A stretch of DNA of 64,000 nt from Ceratodon purpureus (GCA_014871385.1 CM026426.1:15286517-15350516); one strand, 5' to 3'. Shown: positions 1 through 12,074, numbered from the stretch's first letter. Translations and numbers: made by a program. The notes: generated by a model from the letters alone, not told the origin.

Positions 1-98
1 CTCACAATGAGCTAAATAGGTTTAGCTCACAATCAATTAAATAGATTCAGTTCACAATAAACTAAGTAGATGTCTCCTTACAATAAGATAAATTGGTT

Positions 99-275
99 TA
101 GCTCACTATGAGCTAAATTGGTTTAGCTCACTATGAGCTAAATTGGTTTAGCTCACTATGAGCTAAATTGGTTTAGCTCACTATGAGCTAAATTGGTTTA
201 GCTCACTATGAGCTAAATTGGTTTAGCTCACTATGAGCTAAATTGGTTTAGCTCACTATGAGCTAAATTGGTTAG
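99..275. repeat. 25-bp tandem repeat, about 7 copies, containing AGCTCACTATGAGCT
   Basis: The string GCTCACTATGAG starts at 101, 126, 151, 176, 201, 226 and 251, an exact 25-bp period. Each unit holds an odd-length palindrome, AGCTCA-ctA-TGAGCT. Looser copies of AGCTCA/TGAGCT run from position 1 to about 540, so the whole stretch upstream of the DUF7869 exon is built from this motif. The same GAGCTAAAT string reappears in the repeats downstream of that exon. Confidence 0.9.
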
Positions 276-678
276 TTCAGTGTGAGCTTAAGATGTTATT
301 ATCATTGCGTGTTAAACTGACTTAGCTCACAATCAGATTAAGCTGTATAGTTGACGGTCACCTAAACCTGTTTGGCTCTAACCGAGAATGAATATTTTGC
401 TTTCTCTATTTGAAATGATATTGGTCACTCTGAGAGAAACATATCGAAGTTATTGTGAGCTAAACCTATTTAGCTCATTGTGAGCTAATTTTATTTAGCT
501 CATTGTGAGCTTCATCTATTTAGTTCATTGTGAGCTAAAATGGTTTTTTTATGTCATTGTAAGCGAACTAGTAAAATGGATTTCATGCATAAGTTATGTA
601 TCATAAGTTTATTTTGCATATTTCTGTTTATTCCAAAGTTCTAATTATATCTAATAACAATTTTCATTTTTGGTCCAG

Positions 679-3512
679 TTCTCAAAGTGATATTGAGATA
701 TAATCTGGAGAACTTCTCTGAAGTGGAAGATCCTCTATTTCCGCAGGAGCCTACTCTGCCAGACGACGTGGTTCACTGTGATGGTCTGTCTAGATCATCT
801 TGGATTACTAAGTGTGTTACACTTGTGAACGAGTATGGCTCTATTGTTGCAAAGGGCATCTGTCACAGCGTCGACTCCGACCTTGTGATTGGAAGTGATG
901 GAACAGCTCTCGGTGACGATCCAGTGGCAGTACAAATTTCAGAGTCCTTATGTGAAGATGACGTTCCATCCGAATGGATGTTTTCACTCCGAGCATGGCA
1001 TATACGAAACGTATTTGTGAATGGAGCGTCATTGTATGACCACGACGAAGTCGCGAAATATAATGCTGCCATAGCTTTGTCGAGGGGAAGGAAGCGCGTG
1101 GGAGTGCGACCATACGAGAGCTCAAGAGTACCGCAGCTCCCTGCAAGTACGCCCAAAGCAGAAGATAAACTGTCCTCTAGGTCTATTTCCGCGGTTTCTA
1201 GCGAGAACTGTTGTAGGATAAATTGTGTTCAGTTTTTTCCCCGTGAGAAAATCGAAGCCCTGAGAAATCAGTTCTGGAGAGATGGGACTGTTTATTTTAA
1301 AAAACATACCCAGCTTGATGTGCATCGGCAAATACACATTGACCCTGCTGGGAACCGAGTCGTCACATTAGAAGGACTTGATGTATGTCCTGTTGCATGG
1401 TACAAAGTACTAGGAGTATCACGGACTAGCTTCTTCCGTCACCAAGGCCTTGCAGATCAAGGTGTTAGAGCAGATCATCATGGGAATTTGGGCAGTAAGA
1501 AGCCACGTACGTACACAATTCAAGCGAAAGCCACATTGGGTTGCATGCTGGATAGTATTGCAGATCAGATGCCTCATAGGTCGAAGACCTTGGATAACGG
1601 TGAGAAGGTAGTATGGATGTCGTTACCTCCGTCCTGGAAATGGAAGGATTCGTTGTCTCAAGTCAATATAGTGAATGGCCAACTGGGTTTGAAGAAAGTA
1701 TCAGTCTCTGGGATCAGCAATATAAGGCGGCGTTCATTTCCAGAGTTCTCTGTGAAGAAACCTGGAGATAATTTTGCTCGCTGCGGTACCTGTGACAGAT
1801 TGAAATCGTTGAGAGCTGCTAGCACGAAAGGTTCTAGAGATGAAGATTTGTGGAAGATGAAGCTAACAGAGCACCTTGCCGCTCAACGGGCGCATCGGGA
1901 GTTATACTACGCCAATCGATATAGCTCTCTAACGGAGCCTGACAATGTTGTTACCGTGATCCACGATAAAATGGACCATTCGAAGACAGCATCGCCTGCA
2001 TACTCGCACAAGAACAAGGCAACAGATTCCTATTTCAAGTTGCCATTGCAGGTCACGAGCATGATAGCTCATGGACACGGAGATCAACGTTACGCGCATT
2101 ATGGACTTGATATTTTTCCCAGTGACTCCAACCACACCGTCGGAAGTATTGCGAGACTTCTACGTGATATTGAATCAGTACCAAAAACATGTTCACGGGA
2201 ACTGTTTTCGGGTGGTCGTTTAGCACCTCTTTTCGAGGCAGTTTTGAATGGAGGCGATATATGTACCACGTCACTTCCTCCTATTCCTAGAAATATGATT
2301 ACACCAAAACCACTCCCTCCAATTCTAAATGTCCAACTGGACAATGCGTGCTCGGATAATAAGAACAGATACATGCTTTATTTTTTTTCACTTCTTGTAG
2401 CTAGAGGTATATTTCGGGAAGTGTATGTGAACTTTATGCTAGTTGGTCATACACATGATGATATTGATGCTCTCTTTGGGAGATGGAGTATGAAGCTTAG
2501 GAAAAATGACTACCCCACAATACCTTTGCTAATGAAATCGTTCATGGATGCTGAAACTGAGCCTGTTATTCCACATTTTATCGAGGAAGTGCCAGATTTT
2601 AAGGGGTTTATAGATGGTCATATTGCTTCTGGAGATGAAGCTTTAGAAGGGCATACCAATGCCCAACAATTTAAATTCTATAAGCACGCAAACGGATGGC
2701 CAATGATGCAATATAAGCTTGTTTGCACGGATAGCGAGTGGCTACCAAAAGAGAATGGTGGTATCAAGTTGTGGACTGAGTTAAGTGACGGCAGGCCAAG
2801 CTTGCCTTCAGGGTCTCCAGATGCTTTACCAGCGCAAAGCATGAAGAATAAAGAGGAAATCATTAGGGGTATTGGAGGATTCATCAACCATTGGGATACT
2901 ATGGCTAATGAAGATTTGTTGGGCAAGTATCGAAGAAGGAATGAAGGCATATCACGATATTGGAAGGGGGTGCATCAAGCCCTTTCTGAAGATATCATTT
3001 TGCCTTCAGTTTTAAGGGATGGATTCTGGCCACGATCTCGGTTCTCTCCAGCTCTAGAGGACGAATACCTTGATGACGGCACGTTGCGGGATGCGTTTGC
3101 TAGAGATGAGCCATTCATTGGGCAGCATCGCGATCGGCCAAATCCTTCGTTCCGAGTGGCTCGGGATGTATACGACGGGTATTTTCTCATTGTACGGCCT
3201 GCTGATAATGATTCGCGGCCGTTTTGGGTAGCAAGGGCTATGTCAAATCCATTTGATGACCCTGTTAATCATCCAAATTGTATTAAAGTCCAGTACTGGA
3301 AACCGTTGTCTTCCAACGAAGATATCCTCGACTGTTATGTTGGGTGGAATTCTGGAAGATCCCTGCAATGGGAAGCTGATGAAGAGCACACTCCAGAGTG
3401 GATTGATACGGATTCTCTTATGACTAGTTGGAAATCAAAGATAAGGTTGGAAACTGTCAATCCGAAAGTTCGTATTCCAGTGGGCACAATAAACGTTATC
3501 ACTTCTACTCAG
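679..3512 (+). CDS. DUF7869-type protein, large exon (copy 1)
   Basis: An open frame of about 940 codons follows a good acceptor (TTGGTCCAG, ends 678). No ATG opens it, so the true start is probably in an upstream exon or outside the window. From N to C terminus: a conserved SWITKCVTLV segment, a CC..C cluster (ENCCRINC), a LEGLDVCPVAWYKV block, a CGTCD knuckle, then the DUF7869 core with HDKMD (near 1960), QLDNA (near 2335) and VGHTHDDID (near 2450). These Asp/His motifs resemble an RNase H-like triad; that is my inference, not established chemistry. The frame reaches TAG at 3522, but CAG|GTGAGG at 3512/3513 is a strong donor in phase 0 with an acceptor at 5211. It resembles the copy at 33.8-37.5 kb throughout. 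The likely role is a mobile-element protein. Confidence 0.75.
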
Positions 3513-4445
3513 GTGAGGTTTTAGTCAGTTCAATGTGTCCTTCATTTAGCTTGATGTGAGCTAAATACTTAATAATCACAAGTTAGTTATGTCTGAATAC
3601 AGATTGTTGTTACTACTATTGTGAGGTTTTATAAAGTTTAATGTGCCATCGCGTAGCTTATATGGCATATTAGAATCGACAAGTGAGCTTGTGAGGATAG
3701 GTACATATTGCCGCCACTACTATTGTGATGTTTTATAAAATTTAATGTGTCCATCAATTTGGCTTGATGTAAGCTAAATATCTAGATAGTGTTTCAGTAA
3801 CGACGACTTAACATTCTAGGATAGGTAGATATAGCAGCAACTACGATTGTGATATTTCATATAGTTTATAGTGCTGTCATTTGGCTTGATGTGAGCTAAA
3901 TACTTAGATGGTGTATTAGTATTGACATGTTGGCATGTGAGGATAGGTAGATACATCTACCACTACTATTGTGATGTTTTATATGGTTAATAGTGCTGTC
4001 ATTTAGCTTGATGTGAGCTAAATACTTAGATGTTGTCCTAGTATTGACAAGTTAGCATGTGAGGATAGGTAGATACTGCTGCCACTATTGTTGTGATTGT
4101 TTTTAAAGTTTAATGTGTCCATCTATTTGGCTTGATGTGAGCTAAATACTTAGATTGTCTTAGCGGTATCGACAAGTTAGCATATGAGGATAGGGAGATA
4201 CTGCTGCCACCACAATTGTGAGGTTTTATAAAATGTAATGTGTCCATGTATTTGGCTTGATGTTAGCTGAATACTTAGATTGTGTTAACCGTATCCAGAA
4301 GTTAGCATATGAGGATAGGGAGATACTGCTGCCACTACTGTTGTCAGGTTTTATAAAATTTAATGTGTCCATCAATTTGGCTTGGTGTGAGCTAAATACT
4401 CAGATGGTGTATTAGTACCGTCACGGTTTTGTGTGGTGTGGGGAT
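3513..4445. repeat. About 124-bp tandem repeat, about 7 degenerate units
   Basis: Each unit contains TGTGAGGTTTTATAAA, then TTGGCTTGATGTGAGCTAAATAC, then a GTTAGCAT-GAGGATAGG-AGATA block. The marker GAGCTAAATAC recurs near 3557, 3768, 3890, 4011, 4135, 4259 and 4385, so spacing settles at 121-126 bp. The first unit starts exactly at the predicted 5' splice site of the upstream exon, so the array probably fills the start of an intron. Confidence 0.85.
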
Positions 4446-5093
4446 AGGTAGATAGTGCTGCGGTATTTATAGTTTAGTAGGATAAAATCCAACATGGTGT
4501 GATCTTTACGCATACCAGAATATGGTGTATTAAGGTAAAATTACTTTTGTGTACTATGTTCCTTCCAAGCGTTCAAGTTTGGAAATATTGTTTTTAAATA
4601 AAAAATTGTGGCAAATCGTTCACTTGAATTTTACACATGTATTCTTCAAAATTTGGAATGGCTTTTTTTTTTTTTTTTTGGAAGCTAATGGTGAATTTAT
4701 TCCACAACAAAATAAAACAAACACAGCGTGGCGCATTTGGAATGGCGTTTGTGTTCTAGAAGTCTCCATTGTCTTTGTCAGAAAATTACTTTCCACATAT
4801 ACTTTGCTCGTATCAATCTATTCAGCTATAACATAATTTGAAGAATATTTTAGGTGGTAATTACACTGACTTCGTTCATTGTTAACTAAACCATGGACCT
4901 TCATAGATAATCACATGTATGATAATCATAGTATATGGGACTTTGTTATTCAGTGATCAAAAAAGTGTTGATGTTCAATTACATGCTGGGCAATAATTGC
5001 TCATTCCGTCAAATTTCTATACATATTTAGTCCCAATATAAGGAAAGTCCCATTATATTTGACACAATTAATGGTCTAAATTTAGTACGAAAC

Positions 5094-5123
5094 TAATTTG
5101 GGACTGGAAAAAGTCCCAAATTA
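5094..5123. other. Perfect 12-bp stem hairpin
   Basis: TAATTTGGGACT and its exact reverse complement are separated by a 6-nt loop (GGAAAA). It lies in the AT-rich predicted intron (4446-5211), which otherwise shows only A/T runs. It may be a small foldback element; no protein is associated. Confidence 0.6.
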
Positions 5124-5211
5124 ATGAATATGGTGTTTGTTGGAGTCCTGTATTTTTTCCTAAAATTGTCTTTCATATGACATACACGTCGCTGTGGATG
5201 CTACAGTGCAG

Positions 5212-5436
5212 TCACAAAATAAAATCTGTCCATGTTACAAGGTTGAACCCTGCCCGTGTCCTTTGTTTTGTATCGTAACTGGGGAGAGGCTATCTCTTAA
5301 CACCCACCACGTGTTCTCAGTAGTCGAATTGAAAAAGGCTCTGTACAGTATTCCCGATACACTTGCACTTCGCACTGCCGCTGAAGATGACTATGCTGTG
5401 ACACTAAATTCAAGAACCGTCGGTGTTGACCTTTGA
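5212..5436 (+). CDS. Possible terminal exon of the DUF7869 copy 1 gene
   Basis: After CTACAGTGCAG (ends 5211) the frame reads 74 codons to a TGA. It begins with a Cys-rich stretch (CPCYKVEPCPCPLFC). The phase matches the donor at 3513 exactly (both phase 0), which would make a 1.7-kb intron holding the 124-bp repeats. The last 27 bases overlap the 3' end of the convergent protease gene on the other strand. Alternatively the first exon simply ends at TAG 3522 and this is a chance frame. Confidence 0.4.
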   Translation, partial: SQNKICPCYKVEPCPCPLFCIVTGERLSLNTHHVFSVVELKKALYSIPDTLALRTAAEDDYAVTLNSRTVGVDL

Positions 5437-5709
5437 GGCCAAAGCCTTCTGCGACGCGCGAGTGATCCTCTTGAGTTTTCGCACTGGCGGTGGGGCTCCG
5501 TCCATGAGTATGCCATCTTTGTCACCATCTGAAGAATCTTTGGGATCCATGTGGCAGAAAGGGGCAGTATAACGAGTATCCCTCTGTCTAGGATCCAGCT
5601 CTTGAGCAAAAAAAACCATCATCTCTTTGTTCATCTGCACTGCTGTGTGAGGTTTCAAGTATTCGCCAATCAACTGCACTCCTCCCGCCGCAGAGTTGCG
5701 CCTGCGAAA
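5410..5709 (-). CDS. Terminal exon of the Ulp1-like protease gene
   Basis: The acceptor CACAACAG precedes 5709, and the frame joins in phase 0 to the upstream exon ending at 5821 across a 111-nt intron. It encodes about 99 residues after the catalytic domain, rich in Arg/Lys near the end (VRKLKRITRASQK), a possible nuclear localisation tail, and stops at TGA. Being C-terminal to the catalytic Cys, it is not needed for the active-site assignment. Confidence 0.6.
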   Translation of the reverse strand, partial: FRRRNSAAGGVQLIGEYLKPHTAVQMNKEMMVFFAQELDPRQRDTRYTAPFCHMDPKDSSDGDKDGILMDGAPPPVRKLKRITRASQKALASKVNTDGS

Positions 5710-5820
5710 CTGTTGTGACACGTGACACACAAAGCACGTGTTAGAAGGAATACAGTGTCATGAATCAGTAGGTAATGAAGTTCGACGAAGTCCTCATAGT
5801 GGAGGGCAACTTCTTCCAAC

Positions 5821-8132
5821 CTTCAGATATAACAGGATGTTACGAATGCATAGGTGACCACACTCGTTGTTTCCAACTTGCTGAAACACTGTGATGGGAG
5901 AAAGGTCCTCAACTAGATACTCCTTGACGCCTCGGAGACATTGCCACGCTGCAAACATCCACCTCACGGACTCCGAGTGCTTTCTTTTCGGTTCGTGAAC
6001 AACTCCTGCTAAAGAATCTAAGTGAAAGACACGACTCGGTTGGAAGACCAGAACCGACCAATGACCCTCACAGACCCAGGGGATAATAATCTCCTTCACC
6101 TGATTGACCTCCACTCCGGCCGGTGGCTGGAAGTAATCCTTCGCAAGCTTCTGTAAGGACTTCGTGCCAGACATGACTGCCTCAAGGAGAGCACTTACCC
6201 TGGAACTCACTATATGAATCTCGTGACGACTTTGTAGGGGATACGCCATATAAATTCTGGATAGCACGAAGTCCACAATGTCGTTCCCCAACCTGGATTT
6301 AGCTTCCGTAAGTTCGCGAATGGCCTTGTGGCTCACTTCCACTTCTTTGCCACACTGGTTGAAGAAGACCGTCTCCTCCTTACGGGACGACCCGTCGCCC
6401 ACCGTAGGAACACTGTTCAACAGTGTATCTAGCCCAAGTTCTTTGTAGACTTTAGGAAGGCTGTGCGTACTAAACCTCGATGCATCCACTATGCTACATT
6501 CCTGGGATGCACCATCAAACGTCCCATTAGACTGCTCATCCGGCCCCGTCGGCAGTCCTGTCTTCTCCTCACAAATCCCCGCAGTGTCACCAATGTCGTT
6601 GCAAGGTTGGGAGAGTCTTACAAGCTGTTGAACTGTCTCCATGTCGCTCTCCAGATCGAACAAGGCAATCAAGTTCTTAGAGGTGGAGTCTGGTCCATTC
6701 CGGGCACTTTCAGCAGCCGTACTAGATCCGCTTTCCGGCAACACCCCCCTAGGAGGAGTTTTCGACGTCAACGATGTACCACCTTCCATCCACTGAGACA
6801 GGCTGAAGACTAACTGGGACTCCTGTGGGGGGATGTCCTCCACCTCCTGCGCCCCCCTAACCACCTGTGTCACAGTCATCAGAGGTTCAGGCTCCTTCTG
6901 AATATTCCCTTCCAACAGGACTTGCATTATCTCTGGGAAAATCGCAGTGGCACCGTGGTCCTGGACGTCGCCCCTCTCCTTGGAGGTCCCAAGATCAGCT
7001 CTCCCATCTTCCGCCGTAGACAGTGTCACCACTGGAGTCCCGCAGCCATGTCCAACCGATGTCTGTAAAGTGATGGAAGAGAGTGCTGCACCAGGTCCAG
7101 TCTTTATTGGACTGACCTCACCGTAGGGGTTGTCCTCTCCGTTCCCCCCCACAGGTGTGTTTCCCTCCTCTGGCGTAATCTCCTTGCGTCCACTCGTGAC
7201 ACTGGGTATCACTTGAGGGGGACTTCCTCGATTTGTCTCTATCTCAACCCTTGCGGTAGGTAAGTCATGAACCCTCACATCTTCTTTTCCTTGCAGTACA
7301 GAACGTGATATCACATTCGCACCCGGTGTCTTCACAATTGGCTTTTCGTAATCATCATCAAAGTCGTCGCGCCCGTCCCGGACCCCAAGAGAGCCCTTAG
7401 CAATGGAATCCGCTTCAGACACGGTCCCTGCCTCGTGCCCGGACCTCGCTCCATGAACATGAAAGTCGCAACTTCTAGGGCAGTCTCGGGTAGCACTACT
7501 AACACAAGAAATCGAGTGGTTTCTATCTTCTACTTCCACAGCTCCTCCAATGTCACAGGAGGCCCTAAGGATATCCGCCCTCAGTTTTGCCACACCCGTA
7601 CTCCACGCTGGCGTAATGAGAGAGGGGACCCATCCTATGTCTCGATCTTCTCGGTTTTGTAACGCCTTGCCCCAGTGGTAAGATTGTGATGTCCATTCCC
7701 AATAACGCAGTGTACACCAAGCCACTTCGAACTTCTCCGGATGCTCGGCTGCTTGGTCCTGAAGCGCACGTAGTTGCACTCCACGGATCCAGTCCACTAC
7801 TCCTTCCACCAAGGCATCACCCCTCCCCTGTCTGATGTGATCGATATCCTGAGTGGCCCTGCGATCAAGGGCTGCACTGAATTCTTCGATTTCAGCAAAG
7901 AGAAACGGGCCTTGTGCCACTAACGTGGACAATGCCTTCCTAATCTTCGTTTCCTGCACACAGCTGTCTCGGATGATGGCAGCAGTGAGCCCGTACATAG
8001 GACACGAGATTTGCCGGAACGGACCGTATTCTTGCAAGAAAAAAATTCTTAACAACTGCACCAGGGTACTCCGTTTTTTGAATTCTGCGCAATGCCGGGT
8101 TAGCTTCCATCGGACAACCTCTGATTTGCACT
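5821..8132 (-). CDS. Ulp1/SENP-like C48 cysteine protease, main exon
   Basis: Exon of about 770 codons. Splice sites are clear on both sides: an acceptor AAATGCAG before 8132, fed by a donor at 8225 (GTAAGTACT) with matching phase, and a donor CTGAAG|GTTGG at 5821/5820. The N-terminal two thirds is low-complexity and acidic. The C-terminal part has the C48 layout: His in EGHWSVLVF (near 6060), Asp in FHLDSLAG (near 6010), Gln in VFQQVG and Cys in NNECGHLC (near 5855). This family removes SUMO/ubiquitin-like modifiers, and plant transposons of the MULE and CACTA types often carry such genes. Given the surroundings I read it as transposon cargo rather than a host SUMO protease. It is uninterrupted across this exon. 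Confidence 0.75.
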
Positions 8133-8225
8133 CTGCATTTGGCACATGCCGATGATCAGAGGCAAGGAAACAAACGTAATTGAACCTTCATTGCACATAT
8201 TCGAAAAAAATCCAGCAGTACTTAC

Positions 8226-8614
8226 TATCGTGCTGCCATGGTAGAGACGGAAGTTCCTCAAATAATTCTTTGCAGTCAGCCAGGATCCTCCAGATTGGGC
8301 ACAAGTCCTAAAGAACCCTCTCCCTCACCAGTGCGTGTTGAAGTCGGAACTCCTCCCTCGCCCTGAAAACCTTAGCATTGATCTCCGCCTTCATCGTCTT
8401 AATGTAATCCCGACTTGTCTCGACGAAGCGGGCGTAGTCCCTCGTCCATCGGAGATACGCACAGACTTTGCCTAATTCCGGATATGGTTCGTTTGCTCCC
8501 CTGCTCGCTACCAAGCCATCCATGGCCGCTGAAATCGAGTGGCGCACGGACTTAACATCTTCGCGTAAGTTCTTGTCAGCTTAGAGAGAAGACGAAGCCA
8601 TCAGTGGATAGAAC
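8226..8614 (-). CDS. Upstream exon of the protease gene, with two in-frame UAR codons
   Basis: The frame reads YPLMASSSL-stop-ADKNLREDVKSVR (TAA at 8583-8581), continues through DGLVASRGANEP and RWTRDYARFVE, passes TAG at 8310-8308 (RERVL-stop-DLCPIW) and then reads DCKELFEELPSLPWQHD to the donor at 8225. Both sides of each stop look like protein and no frame change occurs. The 3' junction is phase-correct with the next exon. The 5' junction (acceptor GTGACAG near 8615) is not phase-consistent with the preceding exon, so that boundary is approximate. Confidence 0.45.
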
Positions 8615-8704
8615 CTGTCACCACATTTGCGAAAATACAGAAGACAATGTCCCAAGTAGAGCAGAACAGCTTCTAGTAATTGAAATCATTAAACCAATGC
8701 AAAC

Positions 8705-9910
8705 CTTCTTAGACGTCCACCACTAGAGGCAAGCCATCAGTTTGTCTTGAAACTCGCGCGTTGGGTAAGTGTCCTCCCAAGCTTTCCGGAAACTCTCGCC
8801 ACTATCATGTTCCCAGGACCATGGGAGTGTCACAGACTAACCAAACGTCTGGAGGTGATACAAAGCTGGCACTGTTGGTTTCTCTGGTGGAGAGGGTAGC
8901 GTCAATGTCTGTATTGCTTTGTCTGCTCGTTTCTTCTCCAGAGCTACATAAGCCATCTCGTGCCGTAGAAGCTCCTCCTCTCGGGCCAAGAATTTATTCT
9001 CCATCACAGGGTGGAACTTGCATGGCGTAGGGAAGCCTTTGCCCTCCGCCCAGTAACGGTGCAATTCCACATTATCCGAGAACGTATTGTCCCAGAACTG
9101 CATCTTAGAAACAACGGCGTCGAGAGTCCTTTTTGAACCCTGTGTGTCCTTAGTGTCCAATCCCTGGGTATGATCACCACCTGCAACACGCCACCCTCTG
9201 CCGTCACTGAAGTCGCGATATTCCTGGAATGACCCGTCGTCATCCCCGCGATCTTCTGCGTTTGTCACCTCTGCATTAGTCACACAGGCTTCTTCTAGTA
9301 CTGTCCCACGTGTCACCTGGTCGATTACAACATGAGGTGGTGAGGGATTCAATGTCACGGGGGGGTTAGGTACGTGACGACTATCATATTTCTCTTTTAT
9401 TGCTCTCACAGCCCTTAAACTAGCCGCTAAGACGAAACTCTCCTCCACTGTATTAAATTCTTTTCTAGCAATATGTAGCATATCCTCAACCCAGACGCTT
9501 ACCGGGTATCTAGACTTAGATGGGAGTCTTAGCTCCTTCCTCTGGTTGGATGCCTCAGGCTTCCTCGCCTTCACATGGAAAATGAGGTCATCATTTCCGT
9601 GTGAAAGAGGTATGTCCGTTTGAGTGCCATGCCGCGATGAAGCATGCCGTGACACAGTTCCGGCGGGTTGACACTGCGGCTCCTGGAATGGGGCTGTCTG
9701 CTCCAGCACAAATCCTCCGATCGCTGTAGCTGCAGAGGATCTGTCGGTTTTCCGCTTCTTCTTTTCCTTCGGAGTGTCCGCATTCTCTACAGCATGCCGT
9801 TCTGCTCTCTTACCTCGTTCTTCCCTTCCCGCCTTCGCCTGGCTTGATAGATTCGCCTTCATGCCCTCTGCTGGAACTTGTTCCGTCGATGTCGAGGGCA
9901 GAACTTTCAT
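8705..9910 (-). CDS. N-terminal exon of the protease gene (unknown domain)
   Basis: ATG at 9910 opens a 357-codon frame, basic at the start (KEKKKRKTDRSS) and with a charged helical end (EEELLRHEMAYVALEKKRAD). It meets TAG at 8839-8837. The same frame then continues with protein-like sequence (PWSWEHDSGESFRKAWEDTY) through another TAG at 8725-8723 to a donor at 8705/8704. I recognise no catalytic domain. It may be a separate gene that ends at the first TAG. Confidence 0.5.
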
Positions 9911-10168
9911 GAGTCCTCAGCCACTCCCTCCTGTTTGGGTAACCTTCTTCGATCCTAACCCGATATCCTCATTTCCCCCTCTCCCAGCCTCTTCATCCAT
10001 TGCTGCATCTGTACCTCTCTTAGACCTCCTCGGTTTCGGTGGACCCTTATCCAACCTTGGAGGTGCTGCTCCGTAGAAGAGGTCAGGTGCTGGTTCGACG
10101 ACATTCCCTGGCCCACACACTTGACCGCCCTTGACACTGCCAGCATGTCTCTTCGCTGGTGGTGGCCC

Positions 10169-10642
10169 CTAAAAGTCCTCGTCCCACTCCTCGTCCTCAA
10201 CCGTGTTGTCTTCATCTCCACCTGCGTTTCCGTCTTCTTCCTCGCCGTGGTCCCCTTTAGACCTCTTCCTCCCCCCAGTCCTCACAGCCGCAGTGTTACC
10301 CATATTAACCTCTACCATTTTCCCCTGCGATTTTTGGAAATCAGGGTAGGGGAGTAACAACGCTCTAGTCCCATCCGAGTATATTGCTCCTTCACATCCA
10401 TGTTCGAACCTGTGCATGTTGAGCATAAGTTTGTTACTGAAATCGGACTTCCCGTAGTGTATGCAGACGAAATACCTACGATTCGTCCCCGGCTTCACAA
10501 CGCCCTTGCACTCGGTGGCAAACTCGTGCATCAACTCCCTCACTCGGCGTTCACTTGGATATCGGACATTGTATGTGCGCTCGTAAATCTTCATGACAAG
10601 CGTGACGGGTTTCTCCTCCATTGCCTCAGGTCCGTTCTGCAC
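10169..10642 (-). CDS. Hypothetical protein exon with acidic C-terminus
   Basis: About 150 codons in the same orientation as the protease gene. A compact N-terminal part (EEKPVTLVMKIYERTYNVRY) leads to a basic patch (GGRKRSKGD) and a strongly acidic tail (VEDEEWDEDF). A methionine at MEEKP is a plausible start. Between this frame and the next exon (9917-10120) a Pro/Lys-rich frame ends in TGA in phase with the ATG at 9910, so these pieces may be one gene or two. Function unknown. Confidence 0.45.
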   Translation of the reverse strand: MQNGPEAMEEKPVTLVMKIYERTYNVRYPSERRVRELMHEFATECKGVVKPGTNRRYFVCIHYGKSDFSNKLMLNMHRFEHGCEGAIYSDGTRALLLPYPDFQKSQGKMVEVNMGNTAAVRTGGRKRSKGDHGEEEDGNAGGDEDNTVEDEEWDEDF

Positions 10643-10829
10643 GGCTCGATGCGCGAATTCAACTCCTTGTAGTATGCCTCAACCCTGGATCACTGACAAG
10701 TCCACAGGTTACATCCCCCCTCAATACAACTCTCCCTGAAGGATCCTCCCGGCCCTAGGTTATACAGTACGACCTAAATCCCGAAGCTCACAGCGTCTCT
10801 CGTAACCCGTACGCAGGAACTGAGCTAAA

Positions 10830-11066
10830 CTAAACCCTCGAACAAGAACGTGTTCTTCCTAAGCCTAAGGACGCACGAACTGCAACCCCAGTGCCAGTGC
10901 TTTTACACATCTTGAGCATGGAGACAATTCTAGGACACAGTGTCACAAATTCGAAGTTGTACCTGAGATCTGCGCGTTCAGCAGCTCGCGAGGTTGCGTC
11001 GATAAAGGTGCGAGAACCGTCCAGTATGAAGCTGGAAACGAAGTCGTGGTAGTCCGTCGTCGGCAA
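10830..11066 (-). CDS. Possible 5' exon, unknown
   Basis: A 78-codon frame without its own ATG reads TTDYHDFVSSFILDGSRTF then FVTLCPRIVSMLKMCKS. Its composition looks coding and it lies directly upstream of the minus-strand gene. No splice junction could be fixed. Confidence 0.25.
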   Translation of the reverse strand: MPTTDYHDFVSSFILDGSRTFIDATSRAAERADLRYNFEFVTLCPRIVSMLKMCKSTGTGVAVRASLGLGRTRSCSRV

Positions 11067-11099
11067 AGAGTACCTTCGATTTAGAGGAAGGGCATCCTT

Positions 11100-12010
11100 G
11101 TCAGCCTACCGTGAGCCCTAATTCCGCTTCCAGCAATTACAACCATTGCATTCAGAAGGTCAATTCAGCATTAATACCATTGCCTTGGCATTAAAATGCG
11201 GAGTTAATGTTAACATGTTCACCCTAAACCCAAACACTCGTATTGTCAATCATTAATTTCGACTAGACAACCATCAAAGCACTTGAGACACTGAAGTGAC
11301 GTTTGATACACTGAATGGAAACCCTAAACCGTAAATGGGAAAAAAATGGTTCATTTGAATCAGAAACTGAATCATTCGCGACATTAGCTTGCGATGAAGA
11401 AGAGAAAACACGGCACGAGCGCTATACAAATAAACGGACTATCCACAGCAGTGCGCAAACAATGGAAGACGATGGAGCCGAGATATCGCAATAGAAACGG
11501 AGTTCATAAATACGTCGTCTTGGCACTACAACAATGCAAACTCTTATCATCTAATATGTAGGTGGAGCAAAGAAAGAAAACGCGAGGGAAGCCGTAAACA
11601 ACATCGCGAGGAAGGTGTAGAAGCAAGAGTACCTGGTACTCTGGAGTGCCGTCTCCGAAATTGCAACACGTAGACCTCGCCCGTCCTCCCCGCACCTTCG
11701 CGAATCTCTATAGCGGCGCATTGTGCACCCGTTCATCACGCTCTGAATTAGAAGGACCCATAAAGCCGCAAGGTTCCAGTTTTGTCGCGATGAGCGGAGT
11801 GATGCTGACAATATGGAGCAGTCTCGCTAGCCCTCCTCTGGGATTTGCAGCTTCTACTCAACACTTCGTTCTACAAGGAAAGCATTGCACGTCCCGGCAA
11901 CGGTGCACAACCGCGAGAATCCGAGTAATCGCTCCGACAATGATTCAACGAAAACCCTAATCGTAGAAGAAGCTCAAACACCCACGAAACACTACTCCAG
12001 AAGGAACCAA
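11100..12010 (-). promoter_or_regulatory. Probable 5' region of the minus-strand gene, with teloboxes
   Basis: No convincing gene here. AAACCCTAA-like boxes occur at about 11220, 11323 and 11953; on the minus strand they read TTAGGGTTT, a motif common in plant 5' leaders and promoters. The sequence is moderately GC-rich, in contrast to the AT-rich block after 12.5 kb. Confidence 0.25.
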
Positions 12011-12074
12011 GCTCGTGACACGCATTCTGCACAGTCGCGGTGTTGTTGACGTCACTGTGGGCCATGGCCATGGC

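Noticed and set aside
841..3190. Minus-strand frames across DUF7869 copy 1
   Set aside because: Antisense shadows of a long conserved frame; no motifs.
4549..4836. 95-codon plus-strand frame
   Set aside because: AT-rich, Phe/Leu/Ile-rich with a poly-F run from a T tract; chance frame.
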